Of a stretch of 64,000 nt of DNA, positions 51,929-60,535 are shown one piece after another (the stretch's first letter is position 1; the number at the start of each line of letters is the position of its first letter). The stretch comes from an uncultured SAR116 cluster alpha proteobacterium (GTDB taxonomy: Bacteria; Pseudomonadota; Alphaproteobacteria; Puniceispirillales; Puniceispirillaceae): NCBI GenBank assembly GCA_902520885.1, contig CABYPW010000001.1, forward strand, positions 149,498 to 213,497, read 5' to 3'. Made by a program: the position numbers and the translations under genes. The notes below the pieces were generated by a model. That model was not told the origin of the DNA and ran no database searches. It saw nothing but the letters and a program-made list of their open reading frames with translations.

Positions 51929-53059
51929 TTAGACTTCATCATCTGTTTCCTTTGACGATCTAACCACGGTTTGAATTTCTGAGTTTACAACAGAAATATT
52001 GTTGTCTTCGGGTACTTCTAATTCTGTAATCCTATAGCTTCTTTTTGAAATACGTGAAGTGGAGGTTTGAATTTCTGATATGTCTTTTTGTACTTGTGAA
52101 AAATGCCTGTTTAAATTTTCTACTCTTGCATCCAATCTTGATACATCCTCAATTAATTTAAGCATTTCAGACTGAATTATTGCCGTTTGCTCTCTTAACC
52201 TTGCATCACGCAAAACCGCCCTAACTGTATTGAGCGTTGCCATCATTGTTGTAGGTGACACTATCCACACCCTAGCTTTATAAGAGGCATCGATAACATC
52301 TGGCAAATTGGCATGTAATTCTGCGTATACTGCCTCTGAAGGCAAAAATAAACAGGCTGATTCCGCCGTACTGCCTGCAATAATATATTTATCTTGAATA
52401 TCTTTTACATGACCCCTAACAGAAATAGCGAGCTGTCTCCTTGCAGCTATTTGTTGTTCCCTTGTTTCTGAATTCTGCAAATTATACCATGCATCAAGAG
52501 GAAATTTAGAATCTATAACAATATCACCTGGTGGGTTTGGCAGCTTTAAAATACAATCCGCCCTTTTTTGATTTGGAAGCGTAACTTGAAAAGCATAGGA
52601 ATTTGGTGGTAATACTGTTCTAACTAAATTTTCTAGCTGCACTTCACCAAAAGCTCCACGCTCAGTTTTATTCGCTAAAATATTATGAAGTTGTGTAACT
52701 TGTCCTGTTAATTCAGTAATTTGGCTATTCGCCCTATCAATTACAGCTAATCTTTCAGATAATTTGGTGAGATTATCATGAGTGGATTGTGTTTGTTGCT
52801 GAAGTGAATGACCCAGTTGCTGTCGAAAATTTGAGAGCGTTTGTTCCATTCTAGCTGATTGCTCAGAAAGTTGACTTGTAATATTTTGTTGTTGCTGACT
52901 TGAGGCCTGCACCATCTGTGACAATTGACCTTTCAATTCTGCCATTGAATGAGATTGTATATTAGATGATTTTTTCCTGCTGATCATAAATAATAATGCA
53001 ATGATAAGGCAGATTGCTAAAATAAATAAAATACTAAAATATAGGTTTGAAGGAAGCAT
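51929..53059 (-). CDS. rmuC: DNA recombination protein RmuC
   Basis: A 376-residue protein with an N-terminal membrane anchor (about 5-25) and a long glutamine-rich coiled coil (about 35-130). The nuclease-like RmuC domain follows, containing GAFGEVQLENLV, DSKFPLDAWYN and the SPTTMMATLNTVRAV signature. It limits inversion of short repeats; details of the activity are not settled. Convergent with recR, 17 bp apart. Confidence 0.93.
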   Translation of the reverse strand: MLPSNLYFSILFILAICLIIALLFMISRKKSSNIQSHSMAELKGQLSQMVQASSQQQQNITSQLSEQSARMEQTLSNFRQQLGHSLQQQTQSTHDNLTKLSERLAVIDRANSQITELTGQVTQLHNILANKTERGAFGEVQLENLVRTVLPPNSYAFQVTLPNQKRADCILKLPNPPGDIVIDSKFPLDAWYNLQNSETREQQIAARRQLAISVRGHVKDIQDKYIIAGSTAESACLFLPSEAVYAELHANLPDVIDASYKARVWIVSPTTMMATLNTVRAVLRDARLREQTAIIQSEMLKLIEDVSRLDARVENLNRHFSQVQKDISEIQTSTSRISKRSYRITELEVPEDNNISVVNSEIQTVVRSSKETDDEV

Positions 53060-53226
53060 AATTTTTTCTTTTTATTTTGCCCGTAATTTCAGCTTGCTTG
53101 ACCTTTATTCTGCCAGTAGCTATTAAATTTTAACAACTCCGTGAAATAATAAAAACAATTTATGTATAAAATTCAAAAAACTTTAACACAAGCATGATTA
53201 CGAGCTAACTAAAATTAGAAAATATA

Positions 53227-53736
53227 ATGGCTATTAAACCAATTCAGTTTGTTCCAGACCCTGTGCTCCGCAAAAGTGCGTTGCCTGTTGAAAACATCAC
53301 AGATAAAACTCTTCAACTGCTAGATGATATGGCGGAAACAATGTATGACGCGCCTGGAATTGGACTTGCAGGGCCTCAAATTGGTGAGTTGAAACGACTG
53401 ATTGTTATGGATTGCAGCCGGGATGATGAAAAAAGCGAACTATGGCAAATGATAAACCCAGAGGTTATTGAATTATCAGAAGATAATTCAACTCTTGAAG
53501 AAGGCTGTTTGTCTATTCCAGGCCATACAGCAGACGTTTCAAGACCAGATTGGATTAAATTACGTTTCACTGATATAAAAGGTAAAGAACAGCAAATTAA
53601 GGCTGAGGGTTTACTTGCTGCTTGTATACAACATGAAATTGACCATCTTAATGGCATATTGTTTATTGATCATATATCAAAATTAAAACGAGATATAATT
53701 TGGCGAAAAGTGCTAAAGGAGGCACGCCAGACTTAG
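53227..53736 (+). CDS. def: peptide deformylase
   Basis: Iron/zinc enzyme that removes the formyl group from nascent proteins. All three motifs are intact: GIGLAGPQIG, EGCLSIPG (metal cysteine) and QHEIDHLNG (two metal histidines and the catalytic glutamate). Length 169 is normal. First gene of the def-fmt-truA run; fmt follows 26 bp after the stop. Confidence 0.97.
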   Translation: MAIKPIQFVPDPVLRKSALPVENITDKTLQLLDDMAETMYDAPGIGLAGPQIGELKRLIVMDCSRDDEKSELWQMINPEVIELSEDNSTLEEGCLSIPGHTADVSRPDWIKLRFTDIKGKEQQIKAEGLLAACIQHEIDHLNGILFIDHISKLKRDIIWRKVLKEARQT

Positions 53737-53762
53737 TTTTTTAATTTTATTTGGTGAACCTC

Positions 53763-54713
53763 ATGCGTATAATATTTATGGGAAGTCCTATATTTGCAGT
53801 CAAAAGCCTTGACGCCCTTCATCGACATCATGAAGTACTCTCTGTTTATACTCAGCCACCACGGCCATCAGGTCGTGGAATGCAGGTAAGACCAACAGCA
53901 GTTGCTGAATATGCTAAAATCAATAACATTACATGTTATGTGCCCCCGTCACTTAAATTAGAGAATGAGATAAGCAGGCTCAATCAAGCTAAACCTGATT
54001 TAATAATCGTAGTCGCTTATGGACTAATTCTATCAAAAGCCGTTTTGGATATTCCTCGTTTTGGATGTATTAACGGGCACGCTTCACTACTACCACGATG
54101 GAGAGGTGCAGCACCAATTCAACGTGCCATTGAAGCTGGAGATAAACAATCTGGAGTAACTACAATGCAAATGCAGACTGGTCTTGATACAGGCCCTATG
54201 TTGCATCAAATTTCAACAAAGATAAACCACTTTGATACTTTTCAAACATTACATGACAGGCTGGCAATCTTGACTGCGGAAAGCTTAATTCACACAATCC
54301 AACTAATCGAAAAAAATAATGTAAATCCGATTATCCAGCATGAATCTGGAGTTCGCTATGCAAATAAGATTTCTAAATCAGAAGCTGAGCTAGACCTTAC
54401 ACAACCTGCACATCTAATAAATAATAAAATTAGAGCTTTCAGTCCAATTCCTGGATGTTGGTTACGGCTAAGAAATGGAAATAGGGTAAAAATTCTCAAA
54501 GCAAACATTAAAGAAAGTGGGTCAGAGCTTCCTATCGGAACTGCCGTTATAATAGATGGGCGAAAGAAATTTGGAATTGCTATGTCAGATAAAAAAACTC
54601 TATTTCTTGATGAATTACATCCTGCTGGTAAAAAGCCAATGAATGGCGCCGATTTTTTAAATGGGTATACGATTGAGAGTGGAGAAATTATTTGGGAATA
54701 TGGTAACAGTTAA
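53763..54713 (+). CDS. fmt: methionyl-tRNA formyltransferase
   Basis: Formylates initiator Met-tRNA using 10-formyl-THF. The N-terminal formyltransferase domain has IIFMGSPIFAV, the catalytic NGHASLLPRWRGAAPIQRAI region and GLDTGPM; a C-terminal OB-type domain follows from about 205. The frame opens at TTG 53751, but ATG 53763 has GGTGA at seven bases and gives the usual N-terminus. Confidence 0.96.
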   Translation: MRIIFMGSPIFAVKSLDALHRHHEVLSVYTQPPRPSGRGMQVRPTAVAEYAKINNITCYVPPSLKLENEISRLNQAKPDLIIVVAYGLILSKAVLDIPRFGCINGHASLLPRWRGAAPIQRAIEAGDKQSGVTTMQMQTGLDTGPMLHQISTKINHFDTFQTLHDRLAILTAESLIHTIQLIEKNNVNPIIQHESGVRYANKISKSEAELDLTQPAHLINNKIRAFSPIPGCWLRLRNGNRVKILKANIKESGSELPIGTAVIIDGRKKFGIAMSDKKTLFLDELHPAGKKPMNGADFLNGYTIESGEIIWEYGNS

Positions 54714-54714
54714 A

Positions 54715-55479
54715 ATGAACCGTATGCTATTAAGAATTGAATATGATGGAACCCCTTTTGTTGGCTGGCAAACTCAAGAAAATGGTATTTCTATCCAGAA
54801 AGAACTAGAGGTTGCTGCTCAAAAACTTATTGGAGAACCAACTCATATTCAAGGGGCTGGAAGAACCGACTCTGGTGTACACGCAGTGGGACAGGCTGCC
54901 CATTTAGATGTTCCATTAAATTATTCAACTCACTCTGTTATGATGGGACTGAACAGCTATCTTAAAGGGCTACCTATTTCTGTATTATCTGCAACTAAAG
55001 TAGGCGGTGAATTCAGCGCACGTTTTGATGCTATCGAAAGACATTATCTTTACAGGATCTTAATTAGAAGAGCCCCTCCTAGTCTTAACGCATTTCGCGT
55101 TTGGCACTTAAAAAATGAGTTAGATTATGAAGCAATGAATATTGCGGCACAATACCTTGTTGGCAAACATGATTTTACTAGTTTCAGAGCATCTCAATGT
55201 CAAGCACTCTCACCTATTAGAACAATGAAAACTCTTAAAATTAATAAGGTTGACGATGAAATACACGTTATAGCGATTGCTAAGTCCTTCCTTCATAATC
55301 AAATTCGAAATATCACCGGAACTCTTGTTGAGATTGGAAAGAGGAAATGGATGCCAGAGAAACTAAAAGATATACTCCAGGCAAAAAATAGGCAGGCGGC
55401 AGGCCCCAGCGCGCCTCCTCACGGCTTATATTTAAAAGAGGTTATTTATCCAGAGAGTTCTTTTATTAAGGAAAATTAA
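54715..55479 (+). CDS. truA: tRNA pseudouridine(38-40) synthase
   Basis: Modifies the anticodon stem-loop. Catalytic aspartate is in GAGRTDSGVHA, preceded by RIEYDGTPFVGWQ; FHNQIRNITGTLVEIGKR-like C-terminal motif present as FLHNQIRNITGTL. The frame is open from inside fmt. ATG 54715, one base after the fmt stop, gives the normal 254 residues. Its stop overlaps the convergent membrane-protein gene by four bases. Confidence 0.96.
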   Translation: MNRMLLRIEYDGTPFVGWQTQENGISIQKELEVAAQKLIGEPTHIQGAGRTDSGVHAVGQAAHLDVPLNYSTHSVMMGLNSYLKGLPISVLSATKVGGEFSARFDAIERHYLYRILIRRAPPSLNAFRVWHLKNELDYEAMNIAAQYLVGKHDFTSFRASQCQALSPIRTMKTLKINKVDDEIHVIAIAKSFLHNQIRNITGTLVEIGKRKWMPEKLKDILQAKNRQAAGPSAPPHGLYLKEVIYPESSFIKEN

Positions 55480-56033
55480 CCTATTGAAAAACTTATTCCA
55501 GCTGTTATTCCTAAAATAGTCTCTATAAGAAATTTACCTGCAAGAAACCCAAATGCAACAAAGCGGCTTACATTTAATTGTTGCCGAGCAATTCTAATTA
55601 ACCAATATAAAACCCATATTAAAGCGGGGATTGAAAATATACTGAATGCGCTTACACCTGTAACAACTGAAAAAAGTGTTATAACTGCAAAAAATATCAT
55701 TTGCATTGTGCTTAGCCACAAATAAGGGACCATGAACTTTAGGTACAAATTGCTCTTACTTATACGTAACAAAAAGTAATAAACCAGAATTACAAATAAA
55801 AGCAAGGATACTAGTGCCGTCGATAGGAATAAAGGATAAAAATTCCAACCAATTGTCTGCATAGGAATAATCGATACAAGTCCAGAAATTATCCAGCTCA
55901 CAAATATAGCCTGCCATAATCCATTTTCTGATATATCAAAAGAAGCTTCTGGAGATTGTTTGCCAAGCATCATTTTTAAAGTTGCTTGAAGATACTTAAC
56001 AACTGTAAAAGGACTAATATTCATTATGTGCAT
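55476..56033 (-). CDS. Yip1-like small integral membrane protein
   Basis: A protein of about 185 residues with five hydrophobic helices after a short cytoplasmic start that includes a KYLQATLKMMLGKQSPEAS segment. The arrangement resembles Yip1-domain proteins often found beside dapE in alphaproteobacteria. Function unknown. The frame opens at 56057; ATG 56033 is chosen for a weak AGG four bases upstream, with ATG 56024 possible. The start overlaps the dapE end, so the two are coupled. Confidence 0.7.
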   Translation of the reverse strand: MHIMNISPFTVVKYLQATLKMMLGKQSPEASFDISENGLWQAIFVSWIISGLVSIIPMQTIGWNFYPLFLSTALVSLLLFVILVYYFLLRISKSNLYLKFMVPYLWLSTMQMIFFAVITLFSVVTGVSAFSIFSIPALIWVLYWLIRIARQQLNVSRFVAFGFLAGKFLIETILGITAGISFSIG

Positions 56034-57180
56034 CAAACCTATGTAATATATCTTCATATATGTTGGTTAAGACATCAATATCTTTTATAGATACATTTTC
56101 GTCAATTTGATGCATTGTTTTTCCAACCAAACCAAATTCTGCAACAGGACAAAGTTTGGTTATAAATCGTGCATCAGAAGTGCCTCCAATCGTAGAAAGT
56201 TCCGGCACTCGTCTAGTTAGCTTTTTTATTGACTGACTCAAAAGTTCTGTTAGCTCACCTTCTTCGGTAACAAAGGGGTCTGCATTTGATTTCCACTCTA
56301 TCTCAAATTGAACTTTATATTCACTTGCTACTTTAATGAAATGCTGTTCCATCTGAGCTATAAGAGTTTCCTTCGAATGTTCCGTATTAAACCTGATATT
56401 GAACATTGATGTTGCGCTTAATGGAATTACATTCGTAACATTTGATGAAGTAGATAAGCCTGTAACCTCTGCAGTTGTAGGTCCAAAATAGGTGTTTCCT
56501 GTATCTAACTCTTTACTGGAAACAACCGATAACATTTTTATTAAGGCTGATGTTGGATTTTGAGCTAAATGGGGATAAGCAACATGCCCCTGTTTACCTT
56601 TAACAATCAAACTGCCGGATAAGGAACCTCGCCTACCATTTCTAATATTATCACCTATTTCCAGTTGGCTAGTTGGTTCAGCAACAATACACATATCTGG
56701 AAGAATATTTTTTTTCTTCATCCATTCTACAATTTTAGCGGTCCCATTAATAGCGTCTGCTTCTTCATCACCTGTGATAATTAGGCTAATTTTTGTATTT
56801 GAACTTGAAGTTTGCTGCCACTTTTTTATGGCTGAAACAAATGCAGCAATACCAGTTTTCATATCTGATGCGCCACGACCGTAAAGTGTTCCATTCTTAA
56901 TTTCTGCATCAAAAGGAGAAAACTTCCAATCTGCGACACTTCCGATTGGTACAACATCAACATGCCCAGCGAATGCAAAATGAGATGGCCCATTTCCAAA
57001 TTCCGCATACAAGTTTTCAATTTTCTCTATTCCCTCACCAAATGAAAGTCTTGTGCATTGAAAATCCATCTGCTTTAGCTCTTTTTCTAATAAATCCAGG
57101 GCCCCCGCCTGTTTAGGAGTAACAGAAGGACATCGTATGAGTTTTTGAGCTAACTGTACTGCATAAGAAAATTCACTCAT
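56014..57180 (-). CDS. dapE: succinyl-diaminopimelate desuccinylase
   Basis: Di-zinc M20 hydrolase of the lysine/diaminopimelate pathway, 388 residues. Seen: FAGHVDVVP (metal histidine and following aspartate), GRGASDMKTG (bridging aspartate), GDEEADA (catalytic glutamate) and GGTSDARF near the C-terminus. It follows dapD by 7 bp on the same strand, giving two consecutive pathway steps in one operon. Confidence 0.96.
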   Translation of the reverse strand: MSEFSYAVQLAQKLIRCPSVTPKQAGALDLLEKELKQMDFQCTRLSFGEGIEKIENLYAEFGNGPSHFAFAGHVDVVPIGSVADWKFSPFDAEIKNGTLYGRGASDMKTGIAAFVSAIKKWQQTSSSNTKISLIITGDEEADAINGTAKIVEWMKKKNILPDMCIVAEPTSQLEIGDNIRNGRRGSLSGSLIVKGKQGHVAYPHLAQNPTSALIKMLSVVSSKELDTGNTYFGPTTAEVTGLSTSSNVTNVIPLSATSMFNIRFNTEHSKETLIAQMEQHFIKVASEYKVQFEIEWKSNADPFVTEEGELTELLSQSIKKLTRRVPELSTIGGTSDARFITKLCPVAEFGLVGKTMHQIDENVSIKDIDVLTNIYEDILHRFDAHNEY

Positions 57181-57187
57181 TTAATTC

Positions 57188-58048
57188 TTAATCCCTAAGC
57201 AAATCGTTAAGTGATGTTTTAGACCTGGTTTTCTCGTCGACCCGTTTAATTATAACAGCGCATGATAACGAAGGCCCAGGACTTCCATCTGGTAAATTTG
57301 GACCAGGCAGGCTCCCAGGTACAACTACCGAATAAGAGGGCACTCGGCCAATAAAGATCTCACCTGTTGCCCTATCAATTATTTTTGTAGATTGACCAAT
57401 AAAAACACCCATAGAAATCACAGAGCCTTGTTCTATCACCACGCCCTCAACAATTTCAGAGCGTGCGCCAATAAAACAATCATCTTCAATTATTACGGGG
57501 CCTGCTTGTAAAGGCTCTAATACACCTCCGATACCTGCCCCTCCGGATAAATGCACATTTTTCCCAATTTGAGCGCAAGAACCGACTGTAGCCCATGTGT
57601 CAACCATCACGCCACTGTCAACGTATGCTCCAAGATTTACAAAGCTTGGCATCAATATCACAGAGGGTGCGATGTAGGCTGAATGCCTAGCATAACATCC
57701 AGGCACTGCTCTAAATCCAGCCTTAGAAAATGTTTCAGCATCCCAACCTGCAAATTTAGAGGGAACTTTGTCCCACCAAGCTGAAACCCCCTGCTCATTA
57801 TGGTCAGCACCACTGCTAATAACTTGCATCGGATTTAACCGAAAAGATAATAATACGGCTTTTTTTAACCATTGGTTTACCTTCCATTCATGGTTACCTG
57901 TTGTCTCCGCAACCCTCACTTCTCCTTTATCAAGTAATCTTAGAGCCTCCTCTACCGCATCTCTTACCTCGCCAATCGTGTCCTGTGTAATTGAATCCCT
58001 TACATCAAAAGCGTCATTAATAATATTAGTTAGTGTAGAGTATGTCAT
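57188..58048 (-). CDS. dapD: tetrahydrodipicolinate N-succinyltransferase
   Basis: A 286-residue trimeric left-handed beta-helix transferase. The helical N-terminal domain runs to about 95, then the hexapeptide repeat region (about 110-240) with [20 protein letters not shown] and [22 protein letters not shown]. It makes the succinylated intermediate later processed by DapE. Located 36 bp after the HAD phosphatase gene. Confidence 0.97.
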   Translation of the reverse strand: MTYSTLTNIINDAFDVRDSITQDTIGEVRDAVEEALRLLDKGEVRVAETTGNHEWKVNQWLKKAVLLSFRLNPMQVISSGADHNEQGVSAWWDKVPSKFAGWDAETFSKAGFRAVPGCYARHSAYIAPSVILMPSFVNLGAYVDSGVMVDTWATVGSCAQIGKNVHLSGGAGIGGVLEPLQAGPVIIEDDCFIGARSEIVEGVVIEQGSVISMGVFIGQSTKIIDRATGEIFIGRVPSYSVVVPGSLPGPNLPDGSPGPSLSCAVIIKRVDEKTRSKTSLNDLLRD

Positions 58049-58084
58049 ATAAGTTCTCCGTCAAATCTTCATTGGTAACTTAGA

Positions 58085-58813
58085 CTAGTAGGTAAGCCCT
58101 TGTTTTACACCTGATAAAAATTGCTTAAGGTCCTTAGCTATGAAGTGAACATAAGGTTCCGTTGCACCTTTTTTTGCCCAGCTATGGTCAGCCATCAACC
58201 ACACTGTTTTCATGCCAAGTTCAGCTGCTGGTTGAAGGTTACGAGCCATATCCTCTATCATTACTGCCTTCTTTGGATCTACTTTGCTTTTTATCAAGAA
58301 ATCTTGATATGGCCGCATAGCTGGTTTTGGTAAATGGTTTGATGCGAATATATCAAAAATCAGTTCAAAATGATGTTCAATTCCAAAAGCCTGTAGTATC
58401 CGCCTCGCGTGCAATACAGTTCCATTAGTATAAATATATTTTTTACCTGGCAAAGCACGTATTCCTAAATCAAGCTCTTCATCATAAGAAAGATCAGACA
58501 AGTCAATATCATGGACGTAAGATAGAAAATCTTCTGGATCAACTGCATATTCAGAAGAGAGCCCGTTAATAGTTGTGCCGTATTCTAGGAAAAGACGATT
58601 CTTTAGTTCTTCAGCTTTTTTTCTGTCTAGATTAAAGTTCTTCTCAATCCATTCAATCATGCGACTAGCTACTCTTGGGAACAAACTCTGATGTGCTGGA
58701 TAAATTGTATTATCTAAATCAAAAACCCATGCAGAAATTTTAGAGACATCAAGTTTCCCAGGGTCTTTTTCTTTTAACATCAAGTCAGTGATTTCAGTCA
58801 TGACATTTTCCAT
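58085..58813 (-). CDS. HAD family hydrolase, pyrimidine 5'-nucleotidase type
   Basis: A 242-residue HAD phosphatase. Motif I is VFDLDNTIYP (catalytic aspartates), motif II YTNGT, and motif III/IV KKAVMIEDMARN. It belongs to the SDT1/pyrimidine 5'-nucleotidase subgroup, usually between argB and dapD in alphaproteobacteria. ATG 58813 or 58801 may be the start. Substrate specificity not proven by the motifs. Confidence 0.87.
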   Translation of the reverse strand: MENVMTEITDLMLKEKDPGKLDVSKISAWVFDLDNTIYPAHQSLFPRVASRMIEWIEKNFNLDRKKAEELKNRLFLEYGTTINGLSSEYAVDPEDFLSYVHDIDLSDLSYDEELDLGIRALPGKKYIYTNGTVLHARRILQAFGIEHHFELIFDIFASNHLPKPAMRPYQDFLIKSKVDPKKAVMIEDMARNLQPAAELGMKTVWLMADHSWAKKGATEPYVHFIAKDLKQFLSGVKQGLTY

Positions 58814-58868
58814 TATTAACTTGGTTAAATTAGAGCTAATCAGATATTCAATATAATTTTAACTACAC

Positions 58869-59777
58869 TTACTCTTCTGCATGAATCAATGTACCAATTC
58901 CGTGTTCAGTGAATAATTCTACCAAAACTGCGTGTTTTTTTCTTCCATCTAGAATAACAGCAGCGCCTGCTCCAGACTGTACAGCTTGAATACATGTTTC
59001 AACTTTTGGAATCATGCCTCCTTTTATCACTCCATTCAGAATTAGCTTTCTTGCCTGTGCAATAGATAACCGAGGAATTAGTTTACCATTGTCATCCAGA
59101 ACACCGTCTACATCTGTCAGCATTAAAAGCCTTGAAGCATTTAACGCACTCGCAATAGACCCGGCGACAGTATCTGCATTAATATTATATGTCTTGCCAT
59201 CTGCTCCAAGACCGAGCGGTGCAACGACAGGGATCATATTTACCCCCAACAGTGCATCTAGTACTTGTTTATCTACTTTATCAGGTATACCTACATATCC
59301 AAGGTCTACGAGATTTTCGATAGCGCTATCTGTATCTTTAGTTCTATGGTTAAGTTTTTTAGCAATAATTAGGTTCCCATCTTTACCTGAAATGCCTACT
59401 GACATACCGCCAGCTGCGGAAATAGATGCAACAAGAGATTTATTTATTGCACCAGCTAACACCATTTCAACAATCGAGATAGTTTGCTGATCTGTCACAC
59501 GCAGACCGTCAATAAAATTAGACTCCATTTCCAATCTTGCAAGCATTGAGCCTATTTGTGGTCCACCCCCATGTACCACAACAGGCTTAGCACCCACTTG
59601 TTGAAGTAATACAATATCGCTTGCAAAGGCCTCAATAGAAGCCTGTTCGCCCATTGCGTGCCCCCCAAATTTTATAACCACAGAAAGACCGGAATATTGC
59701 TTCATATATGGTAGTGACTCAATTAGAGTTGCTACCTTATCAGGCCACATATCCGATTTAGAGCTATTCGACTGCAT
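58869..59777 (-). CDS. argB: acetylglutamate kinase
   Basis: Phosphorylates N-acetylglutamate in arginine synthesis. Seen: VIKFGGHAMG (phosphate-binding lysine and glycines), VVHGGGPQIGSML, and GMIPKVETCIQAVQSGAGAAVILDG near the C-terminus. Length 302 fits the long, arginine-inhibited type. It belongs to the leftward run engB-argB-HAD-dapD-dapE, with a 112-bp gap from engB. Confidence 0.97.
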   Translation of the reverse strand: MQSNSSKSDMWPDKVATLIESLPYMKQYSGLSVVIKFGGHAMGEQASIEAFASDIVLLQQVGAKPVVVHGGGPQIGSMLARLEMESNFIDGLRVTDQQTISIVEMVLAGAINKSLVASISAAGGMSVGISGKDGNLIIAKKLNHRTKDTDSAIENLVDLGYVGIPDKVDKQVLDALLGVNMIPVVAPLGLGADGKTYNINADTVAGSIASALNASRLLMLTDVDGVLDDNGKLIPRLSIAQARKLILNGVIKGGMIPKVETCIQAVQSGAGAAVILDGRKKHAVLVELFTEHGIGTLIHAEE

Positions 59778-59889
59778 TAATTCATTTTCCGTTTTATTTG
59801 ATTTCTGACTTCTTAAACTATGTGCCCTAATTTGTTTTTCTAATCTAGCATTGTTTTTCGGTATTTATTTAAACAGTAGCATGTTTTTT

Positions 59890-60519
59890 TTAATGAGTTA
59901 AAGCGAGCTTCGCAATATGCGCTCTAAGCTCTGTTATGCCAATATCTTTTTCAGAAGAAGTTACCCAAATTTTTGGGAAAGCAGCAACCTGTTTAGCAGT
60001 TTTTTGCTCTGTATTCTTAAGTAACTTATTCATCTCTGGCACTTTGAGTTTATCTGCCTTAGTTATTACAACTGCAAAACTAACTGCCGTCTTATTTAAA
60101 ATAGCCATGACATCCTCATCTGCTGTACCTATTCCACGCCGTGAATCAATGAGAAGAAAAACACGTTGCAAAGATTGCCTGCCAGAGAGAAACTGACGCG
60201 TAAGTTTTGTCCATGCTTTAATATCAGCTTTCGGAGCAGATGCGTACCCATATCCTGGAAGATCAACTAGGTCTATTCTATCAGCGAGGTTAAAAAAAAT
60301 GAGTTGTCTTGTCCTACCGGGTGTCTGACTAGTTCTTGCGAGCATTCTACGGCCCGTTAGCGCATTCACCAGTGATGATTTACCAACGTTTGATCGTCCT
60401 GCAAACGCAATCTCAGGTCGTGTCATTTCAGGTAATGCCCGCAAATTGTTCGCTGCAGCAACAAATTGACACGGCCTTGCAAAAAGCAGTCTGCCTGCCT
60501 CTAAATCATCCTGTTCCAC
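59890..60519 (-). CDS. engB: ribosome biogenesis GTPase YihA/YsxC
   Basis: GTPase needed for large ribosomal subunit assembly. G1 GRSNVGKSS, G2/G3 TRQLIFFN and DLPGYGYA, and G4 TKADK are intact. The frame opens at 60585 inside yidC. The GTG at 60519 is chosen because GGAGGA sits five bases upstream, giving 209 residues, the normal length, and no overlap with yidC. Confidence 0.95.
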   Translation of the reverse strand: MEQDDLEAGRLLFARPCQFVAAANNLRALPEMTRPEIAFAGRSNVGKSSLVNALTGRRMLARTSQTPGRTRQLIFFNLADRIDLVDLPGYGYASAPKADIKAWTKLTRQFLSGRQSLQRVFLLIDSRRGIGTADEDVMAILNKTAVSFAVVITKADKLKVPEMNKLLKNTEQKTAKQVAAFPKIWVTSSEKDIGITELRAHIAKLALTH

Positions 60520-60523
60520 CGTC

Positions 60524-60529
60524 TCCTCC
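60524..60529 (-). promoter_or_regulatory. Shine-Dalgarno that fixes the engB GTG start
   Basis: GGAGGA on the minus strand just upstream of GTG 60519, in the 16-bp gap after the yidC stop. It supports the GTG over the earlier in-frame ATG inside yidC. Confidence 0.75.
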
Positions 60530-60535
60530 GATAGT

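Noticed and set aside
59014..59490. 158-codon open frame on the plus strand
   Set aside because: Lies wholly antisense to argB, whose motifs are intact; no ribosome site or family features.
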